Shown piece after piece: positions 42,158 through 50,975 of a DNA stretch of 64,000 nt; position 1 is the first letter of the stretch; each line of letters starts with the position of its first letter. Location: the NCBI RefSeq assembly GCF_031760065.1, contig NZ_CP134500.1, forward strand, positions 3,534,001 through 3,598,000. Reading direction: 5' to 3'. The translations under genes were made by a program, and so were the position numbers. Source of the stretch: Streptomyces durocortorensis (GTDB lineage: Bacteria; Actinomycetota; Actinomycetes; Streptomycetales; Streptomycetaceae). The notes under the pieces were generated by a model. That model made no database searches, had not been told where the DNA came from, and worked only from the letters and a program-made list of their open reading frames with translations.

Positions 42158-43507
42158 GTGAGCAAGACCAGTAAGCAGGCCCGGGGCCGCGTCGGTACGA
42201 GCGCCTCCCCGGGAACCAGCGGCACCTCTGGCCCGGGCCCCGGCACCACGGACTCAAGCCCCGGCGTCTCGCGACGGCGGCTGCTGGGCACCGCGGGCGC
42301 GGCGGGCGCGACCGGGCTGGTGCTGGGCGCCGGGGGCGGCGCCGCCGGGTACGCCGCGACCCGCCCCGACGCACCGGCCGCGCTGACGTCCATCGGCGCG
42401 ACCGAGGCGATGTTTCACGGGAAACATCAACCGGGGATCACCGCTCCGCTTCAGGCCCGGGGCCATCTCGTCGCGTTCGACCTGGTGGCGGGCGCGAGCC
42501 GCAAGGAGGCAGCGGCGCTGATGCGGCGCTGGTCGGCGACGGCGAAGGAGCTGATGGCGGGCCGCCCGGCGGCAGGCGGGTCCGACGGTCCCGGGCACGA
42601 CACCGGGATCGCACTGGACGCGGGCCCCTCGTCCCTCACCGTCACCTTCGGCTTCGGCCGTACGTTCTTCGCGCGCACCGGACTGACCGCCGCACTGCCC
42701 GCCGCGCTCGACCCGCTGCCCGCCTTCTCCTCCGACCACCTGGACGCCAAGCGCTCCGAGGGCGACCTGTGGGTACAGATCGGCGCCGACGACGCACTGG
42801 TCGCCTTCCACGCGCTGCGGGCGATCCAGAAGGGCGCCGCGGGCACGGCACGGGTGCGGTGGCAGATGAACGGCTTCAACCGAACCCCGGGAACCACCGC
42901 CCGGCCGATGACCGCCCGCAACCTGATGGGCCAGATCGACGGGACCGGCAACCCGAAGCCCGCCGACGAGGACTTCGACCGGCGCGTCTTCGTGCCCGAC
43001 TCCCCCGGCACCCCGCAGGAATGGCTGGCGGGCGGCTCGTACGCGGTCGTCCGCCGGATCAGGATGCTCCTGGACGACTGGGAGAAGCTTCCGGTGGACC
43101 ACCAGGAGCGGGTCATCGGCCGGCGCAAGGCGGACGGGGCGCCGCTCAGCGGGGGGACCGAGACCACGGAGATGGACTTCGACAAGGCGGGCCCGGACGG
43201 CAGGCTCGTGATCCCCGACAACGCCCACGCCCGGATCTCCTCCCCCGAGGAGAACGGCGGGGCCGCGATGCTGCGGCGACCGTTCTCGTACCACGACGGC
43301 ATCGCGGAGGACGGCACTCCGGACGCCGGGCTGCTGTTCGTCTGCTGGCAGGCGGACCCGTTCCGGGGCTTCGTGCCGGTGCAGCGCAAGCTCGACCGGG
43401 GCGATGCGCTGTCGCGCTTCATCCGCCACGAGTCGAGCGGAGTGTTCGCGGTACCGGGCGGAGCCGCGGAGGGGGAGTACGTGGGGCAGCGGCTGCTGGA
43501 GTCGTAG
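42158..43507 (+). CDS. dtpA: Tat-exported DyP-type heme peroxidase (DtpA/EfeB-like)
   Basis: 449 residues, GTG start 4 bp after copCD. A twin-arginine signal (VSRRRLLGTAGAAGATG, about 37-53) shows export of the folded, heme-loaded enzyme. The DyP fold has the distal GQIDGTGNP motif (GxxDG; catalytic Asp), the proximal heme His in DNAHARISSP, and the distal Arg in MLRRPFSYHDG. In S. lividans the homologue DtpA works with Sco and ECuC in maturing the copper oxidase GlxA needed for development. A near-perfect parS lies inside the coding sequence just after the Tat signal. Confidence 0.95.
   Translation: MSKTSKQARGRVGTSASPGTSGTSGPGPGTTDSSPGVSRRRLLGTAGAAGATGLVLGAGGGAAGYAATRPDAPAALTSIGATEAMFHGKHQPGITAPLQARGHLVAFDLVAGASRKEAAALMRRWSATAKELMAGRPAAGGSDGPGHDTGIALDAGPSSLTVTFGFGRTFFARTGLTAALPAALDPLPAFSSDHLDAKRSEGDLWVQIGADDALVAFHALRAIQKGAAGTARVRWQMNGFNRTPGTTARPMTARNLMGQIDGTGNPKPADEDFDRRVFVPDSPGTPQEWLAGGSYAVVRRIRMLLDDWEKLPVDHQERVIGRRKADGAPLSGGTETTEMDFDKAGPDGRLVIPDNAHARISSPEENGGAAMLRRPFSYHDGIAEDGTPDAGLLFVCWQADPFRGFVPVQRKLDRGDALSRFIRHESSGVFAVPGGAAEGEYVGQRLLES
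42412..42425. promoter_or_regulatory. parS: parS-like site within dtpA
   Basis: GTTTCACGGGAAAC differs from the palindromic parS consensus at one base of 14 and is flanked by T and A as in many natural sites (TGTTTCACGGGAAACA). It encodes MFHGKH in the peroxidase, a variable stretch between the Tat signal and the domain. Confidence 0.7.
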
Positions 43508-43605
43508 GGGCACGGCGGCCGCTGGAGCCGTGGGCCAGGGGCCGCGCTGCTGGAGTCAGGAGAAGGGGCGCACCGCTGGAGTCGCGGAGAAAGGCCCCCG
43601 ACCGC
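43496..43605. repeat. 26-28-bp repeats extending from the dtpA 3' end
   Basis: CTGGAG cores occur at 43496, 43522, 43550 and 43576 (spacing 26, 28, 26), with GCTGCTGGAGTC as the best-kept part. The first unit encodes the last residues LLES and the TAG stop of dtpA; the rest is noncoding. Confidence 0.75.
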
Positions 43606-43665
43606 ACCCCTGACCGCATCCTGAGACAGCGCGGCGGCCGCCGCAGGGCGCATTAGGGTGACCGT

Positions 43666-44601
43666 ATGTCAGCCACGCGCTACGCCTATCTCGGCCCCGA
43701 AGGCACCTTCACCGAGGTCGCCCTCCGTACGCTCCCGGAAGCCGCCACCCGGGAACTCGCCCCGATGGTCTCCGTACCGGCCGCGCTGGACGCCGTACGC
43801 AACGGGGAGGCCGCGGCAGCGCTCGTACCGATCGAGAACTCCGTCGAGGGCGGCATCACCGCGACGCTCGACGAGCTGACCAGCGGGGAACCGCTGATGA
43901 TCTACCGCGAGGTGCTGCTCTCCATCACCTTCGCGCTGCTGGTGCGGCCCGGGACCAAGCTGTCGGACGTCAAGACGGTCACCGCGCACCCGGCCGCCCA
44001 GCCGCAGGTGCGCAACTGGATGGCGGCCCACCTCCCGGGGGCCGTGTGGGAGTCGGCGGCGTCCAACGCGGACGGTGCCCGGCTGGTCCAGGAGGGGCGC
44101 TACGACGCCGCGTTCGCCGGGGAGTTCGCCGCCGCCACCTACGGCCTCGAACCGCTGGTGACGGAGATCCACGACGCGGAGAACGCCCAGACCCGCTTCG
44201 TACTGGTGGGCCGGCCCGCCCGGCCCTCCGCCCCGACCGGCGCCGACAAGACCTCCGTCGCGATCTGGCTCGGCGACGACCACCCCGGCGCCCTGCTGGA
44301 GCTGCTCCAGGAGTTCGCGGTGCGCGGGGTCAACCTGATGCTGATCCAGTCCCGCCCGACCGGCGAGGGCATCGGCAACTACTGCTTCGCCGTGGACGCG
44401 GAGGGGCACATCGCGGACCGGCGGGTCGGGGAGGCCCTGATGGGGCTGAAGCGGATCTGCCCGAAGGTGCGGTTCCTCGGCTCGTACCCGCGGGCCGGTG
44501 TGTCCGCGGACGAGGTCAGGCCGCTGCGGGCGGGCACCTCGGACACCGCGTTCACGGAAGCCGCGGACTGGCTGGCGCGCAGCCAGGACGGCCGGATCTG
44601 A
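43666..44601 (+). CDS. pheA: prephenate dehydratase
   Basis: 311 residues. The catalytic domain (about 1-185) has YAYLGPEGTFTEVALR, VPIENSVEGGITATLDEL and the diagnostic NAQTRFVLVG with the essential Thr-Arg-Phe. A C-terminal ACT domain (about 200-285) has GALLELLQEFAVRGVNLMLIQSRPT and GNYCFAVDAEGH, the site for phenylalanine feedback. It converts prephenate to phenylpyruvate. It is monofunctional (no chorismate mutase domain). It lies upstream of serS but is separated by 650 bp with DnaA boxes, so it is not in the serS operon. Confidence 0.96.
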   Translation: MSATRYAYLGPEGTFTEVALRTLPEAATRELAPMVSVPAALDAVRNGEAAAALVPIENSVEGGITATLDELTSGEPLMIYREVLLSITFALLVRPGTKLSDVKTVTAHPAAQPQVRNWMAAHLPGAVWESAASNADGARLVQEGRYDAAFAGEFAAATYGLEPLVTEIHDAENAQTRFVLVGRPARPSAPTGADKTSVAIWLGDDHPGALLELLQEFAVRGVNLMLIQSRPTGEGIGNYCFAVDAEGHIADRRVGEALMGLKRICPKVRFLGSYPRAGVSADEVRPLRAGTSDTAFTEAADWLARSQDGRI

Positions 44602-44655
44602 CGCAGGACCTCTCCGCAACAGTGCTATCTACGGATAGTCACGCACTCCGCAGAG

Positions 44656-44963
44656 TTATCCACAGGATGACCGTTCGACCTGGGGACAAGTCGACACCCT
44701 CATGCGACATCATCGACAAATCGACCCACCACTCCCGGAGCCGTCCACAGAAACACGAGGCGGCACGGGTCGTCGCGTGTCACGTCAATTCCCTTGATCA
44801 ACTCTTTAGGGCGAGGAATTCCCACCCGAATGAGCGTCCAGGGAGGGTTTGGGTGGGGAATCCCTGGAACTTCACCCACCCCCCGGAACAATCCCTTCCG
44901 ACATCCACAGAACTTCTTCACAGCCTGTGGATAACCATTCCGGCGCCGAGCCCCTGTGGACAA
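44656..44963. promoter_or_regulatory. DnaA-box cluster between pheA and serS
   Basis: Five boxes occur in 308 bp of an otherwise gene-free 650-bp gap: TTATCCACA (44656), CCGTCCACA (44741), ACATCCACA (44901, one mismatch), TTATCCACA inverted (44926) and TTGTCCACA inverted (44955). The last is the exact Streptomyces consensus. DnaA binding here could titrate initiator. The rest of the gap, up to the serS promoter, holds nothing else I recognise. Confidence 0.75.
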
Positions 44964-45239
44964 CGGCCGCCGACCCGCCCCTCAACTGCCTCTCCCCCCA
45001 AGGCTGGTACGTCAAGGCGGAGTACACCTTCTGCCCTGTTCAGGGGAGTTAACGGCCGTTATTGACGCCCGCCGGGCAGCGATCACCCGCCATCGCCCAC
45101 GAGCATCTGCGATGCGTCCGCGGGCATCCGAGAACATCCGGCATTGACTGCGATTCACCCCTAGAAATACCAATTCCGGCAATTCGGTCATAGTGACACG
45201 CGTGGCGATATCGGTTCGAGTGCGAGAACCGCGCACCGG

Positions 45240-45245
45240 TAGCCT
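45240..45245 (+). promoter_or_regulatory. -10 element of a probably leaderless serS mRNA
   Basis: TAGCCT (TANNNT) ends 7 bases before the serS GTG, the spacing expected if transcription starts at the first base of the start codon. The only Shine-Dalgarno-like GGAGG is 1 bp from the GTG, too close to work. Confidence 0.5.
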
Positions 45246-45251
45246 GGAGGG

Positions 45252-46529
45252 GTGATTGACCTTCGCCTGCTCCGTGAGGACCCCGACCGTGTTCGCGCCT
45301 CCCAGCGCGCCCGTGGAGAGGACGTCGACCTCGTCGACGCCCTGCTCTCCGCCGACGAGCTGCGCAGGTCGTCCGGCGTCCGCTTCGACGAACTCCGCGC
45401 CGAGCAGAAGTCGCTCGGCAAGCTGATCCCCAAGGCCACCCCCGAGGAGCGCGCCGAGCTCCTCAAGCGGGCCGAGCAGCTCAAGGCCGACGTCAAGGCG
45501 GCCGACGCCGCCCAGGACGAGGCCGACGCGGACGCCAAGCGCCTGCTGCTCCAGCTCGGCAACATCGTCCACGAGGACGTCCCGGTCGGCGGCGAGGAGG
45601 ACTTCGTCGTCCTGGAGACGCACGGCACCATCCGGGACTTCGGCGCCGAGGGCTTCGAGCCCAAGGACCACCTGGAGCTCGGCGAGGCACTCGGCGCGAT
45701 CGACATGGAGCGCGGGGCCAAGGTCTCCGGTTCGCGCTTCTACTACCTGACGGGCGTCGGCGCCCTCCTGGAGCTCGCCCTCGTCAACGCGGCGATCGCC
45801 CAGGCCACCGAGGCCGGCTTCGTTCCGATGCTGACCCCGGCGCTGGTCCGCCCGCGCGCCATGGAGGGCACCGGCTTCCTCGGTCAGGCCTCGGAGAACG
45901 TGTATCACCTGGAGAAGGACGACTACTACCTGGTCGGCACCTCCGAGGTCCCTCTCGCCGCGTACCACATGGACGAGATCATCGAGGCCGACAAGCTGCC
46001 CCTGCGGTACGCCGGTTTCTCCCCCTGCTTCCGCCGCGAGGCCGGCACCTACGGCAAGGACACCCGCGGCATCTTCCGGGTCCACCAGTTCGACAAGGTC
46101 GAGATGTTCTCGTACGTCGACCCGGCGGACGCCGAGGCCGAGCACCGCAGGCTCCTGGAGTGGGAGAAGCAGTGGCTCACCGGCCTGGAGCTGCCCTTCC
46201 AGGTGATCGACGTCGCCACCGGCGACCTCGGCGCTTCGGCCTCGCGGAAGTTCGACTGCGAGGCGTGGATCCCCACCCAGGGCAAGTACCGCGAGCTGAC
46301 CTCCGCGTCGAACTGCGACGGCTTCCAGGCCCGCCGCCTGTCCGTCCGGATGCGCGAGGGCAAGAAGGTCCAGCCGCTGGCCACGCTGAACGGCACGCTC
46401 TGCGCCGTACCGCGCACGATCGTGGCGATCCTGGAGAACCACCAGCTCGCCGACGGTTCGGTCCGGGTCCCCGAGGTGCTCCGCCCCTACCTGGGCGGGC
46501 GCGAGGTCCTGGAACCGGTCGCCAAGTGA
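45252..46529 (+). CDS. serS: seryl-tRNA synthetase
   Basis: 425 residues, GTG start ([15 protein letters not shown], as in other SerS). The N-terminal coiled-coil arm (about 28-105; [22 protein letters not shown]) contacts the long variable arm of tRNA-Ser. The class II core follows: motif 2 in [31 protein letters not shown] and the final ATP/serine motif in [19 protein letters not shown]. All catalytic parts are present. Its stop overlaps the HAD gene start (GTGA), so the two are cotranscribed. The mRNA may be leaderless. Confidence 0.97.
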   Translation: MIDLRLLREDPDRVRASQRARGEDVDLVDALLSADELRRSSGVRFDELRAEQKSLGKLIPKATPEERAELLKRAEQLKADVKAADAAQDEADADAKRLLLQLGNIVHEDVPVGGEEDFVVLETHGTIRDFGAEGFEPKDHLELGEALGAIDMERGAKVSGSRFYYLTGVGALLELALVNAAIAQATEAGFVPMLTPALVRPRAMEGTGFLGQASENVYHLEKDDYYLVGTSEVPLAAYHMDEIIEADKLPLRYAGFSPCFRREAGTYGKDTRGIFRVHQFDKVEMFSYVDPADAEAEHRRLLEWEKQWLTGLELPFQVIDVATGDLGASASRKFDCEAWIPTQGKYRELTSASNCDGFQARRLSVRMREGKKVQPLATLNGTLCAVPRTIVAILENHQLADGSVRVPEVLRPYLGGREVLEPVAK

Positions 46530-47341
46530 CCTTCCCCTACAAGCTCGTCGCGACCGACCTCGACGGCACGCTGCTGCGTGACGACGGCACGGTCTCCGAG
46601 CGCACCCGCGAGGCTCTGGCCGCGGCCACCGCGGCCGGTGCCGCGCACATCATCGTCACCGGACGCGCGGTCCCCTGGACCCGGCACATCCTGGACGATC
46701 TCGGTTACGAGGGCCTCGCCGTCTGCGGTCAGGGCGCACAGGTCTACCACGCGGGCGAGCACCGGCTGCTGACCTCGCTGACCCTGGACCGGCAGCTCGC
46801 CGGTCTCGCACTGTCCAAGATCGAGGCGGAGGTCGGCCCGCTGCACCTGGCGGCCAGCCGCGACGGGCTGGACGGCGAGGTGCTGGTCTGCCCCGGCTAC
46901 CGGGTGCAGGAGGGACCGCTGCCGTACGTCTTCGTGGACAACTCCACCGAGCTGTGGGCCGCCCCGCTGAACAAGGTCTACATACAGCACCCGGAGCTGA
47001 GCGACGACGCGCTGGCCCTCGCCGCGCGGGCGGCCGTCGGCAGCCTGGTCGACGTGGTCATGGCCGGCGCCGGTGTGGTCGAGATCCTGCCGCTGGGCCT
47101 GAGCAAGGCGACCGGCCTCTCGCTGGCCGCCCGCCGGCTCGGCGTGAAGGCCGCGGACACCGTCGCGTTCGGCGACATGCCGAACGACATCCCGATGTTC
47201 GGCTGGGCACACCACGGCGTGGCCATGGCCAACGCCCACGACGCCCTCAAGGCCGTCGCCCACGAGATCACGGCGTCCAACGAGGACGACGGCATCGCGG
47301 TGGTTCTGGAGGAGCTCCTCCGGTCGGCGCCGGTGCGGTAG
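46526..47341 (+). CDS. Cof-type HAD hydrolase
   Basis: 271 residues, GTG overlapping the serS stop. HAD motifs: [16 protein letters not shown] (nucleophile Asp and acid/base Asp, about 7-22), IVTGRAVPW (motif II), the Lys in [12 protein letters not shown] (motif III) and [15 protein letters not shown] (motif IV). A C2-type cap lies between. Such enzymes dephosphorylate sugar phosphates or flavin-related compounds in the cytoplasm. A similar gene at about 60.2-61.0 kb shares the [11 protein letters not shown] and GDMPNDI motifs. It ends at a strong bidirectional terminator. Confidence 0.92.
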   Translation: MTFPYKLVATDLDGTLLRDDGTVSERTREALAAATAAGAAHIIVTGRAVPWTRHILDDLGYEGLAVCGQGAQVYHAGEHRLLTSLTLDRQLAGLALSKIEAEVGPLHLAASRDGLDGEVLVCPGYRVQEGPLPYVFVDNSTELWAAPLNKVYIQHPELSDDALALAARAAVGSLVDVVMAGAGVVEILPLGLSKATGLSLAARRLGVKAADTVAFGDMPNDIPMFGWAHHGVAMANAHDALKAVAHEITASNEDDGIAVVLEELLRSAPVR

Positions 47342-47366
47342 ACGCCCCACCACCGGACATCGCGAC

Positions 47367-47403
47367 GGCGGCCCGGCACCGTTTCCCGCGGTGCCGGGCC
47401 GCC
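47367..47403. terminator. bidirectional terminator
   Basis: GGCGGCCCGGCACC and its exact complement form a 14-15-bp stem with a 7-9-base loop between the convergent HAD and HTH genes. Confidence 0.8.
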
Positions 47404-47409
47404 GCTCTC

Positions 47410-48102
47410 TCAGCGCCGCCCGCTACGGCGGCGCAGATCCTTCAGCTGCCGCCCGAAGCAGTCCAGCCGCGCGTCCAGGCGCACGACGTCCTGCTGCACA
47501 TCCGTCAGCCGCAGGCTCATGGCACCGATCACCTGATGGGTCACCTCCACCTTCCGCTCCAGGCCCTCCAGCCGCTCGGACATCCGGCCCAGCACCGGCC
47601 CGAGCTCCTGGAGCGCGCTGCCGACCCCGCCGAGACAGCTCTCGATGCGCGTGACGCGCTGGTCGAGGGAGGCGTACTGGCTGCGCAGCGGCCCCTCGGC
47701 GTCGAGGAGGTAGGTCCGCACACATCGGGCAATGTCGCTGTCGCGAAGAAGCATGGCGACGTTGAGGACGGTTCGGCGGGTGTAGAGGGTCAGCTGCGTG
47801 GCAGCCTGTGGATAACTTTCCTCTCCACCTCCCCATAGGGACAACATGTCCCTATGGAAGAGTTGCAGCTCAGCGCCGCGCAGGATGGTGAGACCGTTCT
47901 CCTCCACCTCGGCCCGGTGCCTCTGGGTCACCTTCTTGACGGCCTCTGTGGATACTTCGAAGTAACGAGCCACATCTTCTGTGCGAACGTGAATTCCGTC
48001 CGGGAGCATGACAAGGCCCTTCACCTTGTCGAGGACATCAACGCGCCCCAGCTGCTCGACGCGCAGCGTGCGCGATTCGAGCAGGGCGGCTTCCGTGGGC
48101 AT
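47410..48102 (-). CDS. HTH/coiled-coil DNA-binding-like protein
   Basis: 230 residues. The N-terminal region (about 30-85) reads VKGLVMLPDGIHVRTEDVARYFEVSTEAVKKVTQRHRAEVEENG, a helix-turn-helix-like pattern shared with phage-derived Rha/antirepressor-like proteins. A helical middle part follows, then a long C-terminal amphipathic region (about 145-225; ERLEGLERKVEVTHQVIGAMSLRLTDVQQDVVRLDARL) predicted to form a coiled coil. I cannot name a function. A perfect DnaA-type box (TGTGGATAA at 47807) and a one-mismatch box (47947) lie inside the gene. It is monocistronic. Confidence 0.7.
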   Translation of the reverse strand: MPTEAALLESRTLRVEQLGRVDVLDKVKGLVMLPDGIHVRTEDVARYFEVSTEAVKKVTQRHRAEVEENGLTILRGAELQLFHRDMLSLWGGGEESYPQAATQLTLYTRRTVLNVAMLLRDSDIARCVRTYLLDAEGPLRSQYASLDQRVTRIESCLGGVGSALQELGPVLGRMSERLEGLERKVEVTHQVIGAMSLRLTDVQQDVVRLDARLDCFGRQLKDLRRRSGRR

Positions 48103-48346
48103 GGGCTTGCCTTTCGTACGAGGGAATGACGAGGACGGCCCATACCCCGGGCTTCAGGGGTGGAGGACGCTCACGGTTGCCACTCACTCGATGACCGGTC
48201 CGGTGGGCTGAGCCTCACCCTGTGCCGGCATTCCCCTATTTCACGATCGCTACGACGCCACGGATTCCAGTTGCCTCCACGCACCCTGCCCAACGACCCG
48301 ATAAACGTACGGTTACGCGCACGCCTGTCCGCCTGTCCGGTCATAC

Positions 48347-48382
48347 GACGACCTCCGCCCTTCCCGAAGGGCGGAGGTCGTC
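48347..48382 (-). terminator. terminator of the ABC exporter operon
   Basis: A perfect 17-bp stem (GACGACCTCCGCCCTTC and complement) with a 2-base centre lies 27 bp after the last permease gene. The remaining gap to 48102 shows no other feature. Confidence 0.85.
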
Positions 48383-48408
48383 GAGGCGTACGGCGGCTCA
48401 GGCCGGGA

Positions 48409-49128
48409 TCACTCCTCCCCGGCCAGCTTCAGCGCCCGCAGCTTCTGGCCCGCGTACCAGGTGGCGGCGACCGTGACGGCGGCCAGCAGGACCGTGGCGA
48501 GCGGCAGGCCGACGTCCGAGGTGATCGCCCCGTCCCCCGCGACCTTCTGAGCGACCGCCAGGGACCACTGCTGGACACTGAGCGTCCGCGCACCGGGCAC
48601 CAGGCTGCCGAAGAGGGCCTCCCAGACCAGGGCGTACACCAGGCCGAGAACCACCGCGTGCCGGCTGACCGTGCCGAGCAGCAGGAACAAGGCGCTGTAG
48701 GCGATCGAGGCGACCAGCGCCGCGATGGTGAAGGCGACGGCGATCTGCTGGCCGTTGCCGTTGAGGATCAGTCCCGCGATGAGTGTCGGCAGGGCGGAGA
48801 ACACCATGGTCACCGCGATGGCCACGATCAGCTTGGTGAAGATGATCGTGGGCCGCTTCACCGGCTTGGCGAGCAGATAGACGATCGAGCCGTCGTCGAT
48901 CTCCGGGCCGATCGCTCCGGTGCCCGCGATCACACCGATCAGCGGCACCATCGTGGCGATGGCGAACCCGCCGAGGACGTTGGAGGCGACCTGGTCATCG
49001 GCCCCGGCGAACATCCGCACGGCCGCGGCGATCACCAGCAGCAGTGCGGGCAGGACGAACAGGATGGCGGCTCGGCGCCGGCCGAGCAGGGCCCGGTAGG
49101 TGAGCCGGGCGACTGTGGGGTCGTACAT
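48409..49128 (-). CDS. ABC-2 type permease (second pair)
   Basis: 239 residues with six membrane helices. It begins MYDPTVARLTYRALLGRRRAAILFVLPALLL and contains PEIDDGSIVYLLAKPVKRPTIIFTKLIVA, the usual cytoplasmic segment of ABC-2 exporters that meets the ATPase. It is the last gene of a four-gene operon (ATPase, permease, ATPase, permease), with TGAAAGGAG before the start. With the ATPase encoded 30 bp upstream it should form one exporter. The substrate is unknown. Confidence 0.88.
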   Translation of the reverse strand: MYDPTVARLTYRALLGRRRAAILFVLPALLLVIAAAVRMFAGADDQVASNVLGGFAIATMVPLIGVIAGTGAIGPEIDDGSIVYLLAKPVKRPTIIFTKLIVAIAVTMVFSALPTLIAGLILNGNGQQIAVAFTIAALVASIAYSALFLLLGTVSRHAVVLGLVYALVWEALFGSLVPGARTLSVQQWSLAVAQKVAGDGAITSDVGLPLATVLLAAVTVAATWYAGQKLRALKLAGEE

Positions 49129-49158
49129 GACGGTGCACAGCTCCTTTCAGGCCACTAC

Positions 49159-50070
49159 TCAGGCCGCTACGAGATAGGAAAAGACCGATTCGAGGGACTC
49201 GTCGGACGGAGAGACGGTGAGCAGCCGGATGCCCTGCTCACGGGCCACCTTCGGCAGCAGTTCGGTGAACCGCCCGAAGTCGACGGCCTGGATGCGCAGG
49301 GCCCTCTCGGTCAGGTCGACCTCGATGCCCGCGGTGGACGGGTCGGCGATGAGCGCGGCCGCGAGGGCCCGGTCGTCGCTGGAGCGGACCAGATAGCGGT
49401 GCGGCCGGTCCGTCATCAGCCGGCGGATCTTCCGGAAGTCGCCGGACGCGGCATGGCGGCCCGCCACGATCACCTCGATGTGCGAGGCCAGCTGCTCGAC
49501 CTCTTCGAGGATGTGGGAGGAGAACAGGACCGTGCGGCCCTCGGCTCCCATCCGTCGCAGCAGTTCCATCAGCTGCATCCGCTGGCGCGGGTCCATCCCG
49601 TTGAACGGTTCGTCCAGGAGCAGCACCGAGGGCTCGTGGACCAGTGCGGACGCCATCTTCACGCGCTGGCGCATGCCCTTGCTGTACGTGGAGATCTTGC
49701 GGTCCTGCGCGTACTCCATCTGGACCGTGGCGAGCGCCCTTTGTGCCTCGGCCGCTCCCAGACCCTGGAGTTCGGCGTTGGCGACGACGAACTCCCTGCC
49801 GGTGAGGAAGTCGTACATCCCTTCCCGCTCCGGGACGATGCCGATCTCCTTGTAGACGCTCTCGTTGCGCCAGATCGTCCGGCCGTCGAGCGTGACCTTC
49901 CCCGTCGAGGGGGCGAGGAATCCGCCCATCATGTTGATGAGGGTGGACTTTCCGGCGCCGTTCGGGCCGAGGAGTCCGGTGACGCCGGGGCCCACGGTCA
50001 TGGAGACGTCGTTGACGGCGACCACATTGCCGAACCAGCGCGAGGTGTGGTCGATCTCGATGGTGGTCAC
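49159..50070 (-). CDS. ABC transporter ATPase (second pair)
   Basis: 303 residues from the GTG overlapping the upstream permease stop (GTGA). Walker A GLLGPNGAGKSTLINMMGG (about 33-51), Q-loop region IGIVPEREGMYDFLTGRE, signature YSKGMRQRVKMASALVHE, Walker B VLLLDEPFNGMDPRQR and switch His in FSSHILEEVEQ are complete. The signature is YSKGM rather than LSGGQ, common in ABC-2 exporters. A C-terminal extension of about 90 residues is shared with the first ATPase's class. Confidence 0.93.
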   Translation of the reverse strand: MTTIEIDHTSRWFGNVVAVNDVSMTVGPGVTGLLGPNGAGKSTLINMMGGFLAPSTGKVTLDGRTIWRNESVYKEIGIVPEREGMYDFLTGREFVVANAELQGLGAAEAQRALATVQMEYAQDRKISTYSKGMRQRVKMASALVHEPSVLLLDEPFNGMDPRQRMQLMELLRRMGAEGRTVLFSSHILEEVEQLASHIEVIVAGRHAASGDFRKIRRLMTDRPHRYLVRSSDDRALAAALIADPSTAGIEVDLTERALRIQAVDFGRFTELLPKVAREQGIRLLTVSPSDESLESVFSYLVAA

Positions 50071-50975
50071 AGCCCGGCCCTCCGGTAGCGGCGCATCAGG
50101 ACGGCGTACGAGCCGGCGACGAGCGCGAGAACAACGATCAGGTAGACCACACCGGTACCGGCCCCCGGGCCTTCCCCTCCGGGGAAGGCTGAGGTCGCGC
50201 CGAGGAACGCGGCCTGGACACCGTCGATCAGCGTGATCGGCGAGAACAGGCCGAGCCACTGCACGGCCCCCTCCGACCCGGTCTCCCAGGCGATGGCCTG
50301 GACCGTGGAGACGGCACCGTAGGTGATGGTCAGCAGGGCGATCACCGCGGCGACACCGAAGCCCCGCCGGGGCGTGAGGGCGGCCATCACGAGGCCGAGC
50401 CCGGCGAACAGCACGGACAGCAGCGCCACCGACACCAGTCCCTGGCCGAACCACTTCGTCTGGTCCACGAAGTCGAACTTCGCGAGCAGTGAGCCCACAT
50501 AGAGGATGAGCAGCGGGGCCCCGGTGAGAATGAACAGTGCCGACGCGGTGGCGGCGAACTTCGCGAGAACGTAGTCGGAGCGTTCGATCGGCCGGGAGAA
50601 GTACAGCGGGATGCTCTTGAAACGGAGATCCCTGGAGACCGCCTGTGGTGCCTGTGCGGCGATGAAGAGGCCGATGACGGCCTGGAGGTAGATCGCGTAC
50701 GAGGTGTACTTGACCACCAGCTTGCTGGCGTCCGGCGTGGCCATCGAGACGGCCACGAGGATCGCCGCGACCAGGGCCATCACGCCGAACAGCAGCATGG
50801 GCAACACCTTGGACTTGGCGGAGCGGCCCAGTCCGTAGGAGCCCCGCAGGGTCTGCGAGAACAGCGAGCGGCGGGCGTAGGCCCGTCCGAGCCGCGGTCC
50901 GTCGTAGGAGCGGTAGCCGATGTTGTGGATCCGGGAGGCGTCGCGCCCGGTCGCGGTGCCGGTCTCAGTGCTCAT
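50067..50975 (-). CDS. ABC-2 type permease (first pair)
   Basis: 302 residues. A 60-residue cytoplasmic N-terminus (IHNIGYRSYDGPRLGRAYARRSLFSQTLRGSYGLGRSAKSK) leads to six membrane helices, with DLRFKSIPLYFSRPIERSDYVLAKF as the ABC-2 coupling segment. The N-terminus recalls a conserved actinobacterial exporter family (YRSYDGPRLGR). It overlaps the upstream ATPase by 11 bp and the downstream ATPase by 4 bp, so all four genes are translated together. Confidence 0.88.
   Translation of the reverse strand: MSTETGTATGRDASRIHNIGYRSYDGPRLGRAYARRSLFSQTLRGSYGLGRSAKSKVLPMLLFGVMALVAAILVAVSMATPDASKLVVKYTSYAIYLQAVIGLFIAAQAPQAVSRDLRFKSIPLYFSRPIERSDYVLAKFAATASALFILTGAPLLILYVGSLLAKFDFVDQTKWFGQGLVSVALLSVLFAGLGLVMAALTPRRGFGVAAVIALLTITYGAVSTVQAIAWETGSEGAVQWLGLFSPITLIDGVQAAFLGATSAFPGGEGPGAGTGVVYLIVVLALVAGSYAVLMRRYRRAGL

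Noticed and set aside
42158..43507. EfeB in an iron-uptake EfeUOB context
   Set aside because: No EfeU or EfeO gene is adjacent; neighbours are copper chaperones, so the DtpA-type assignment fits better.
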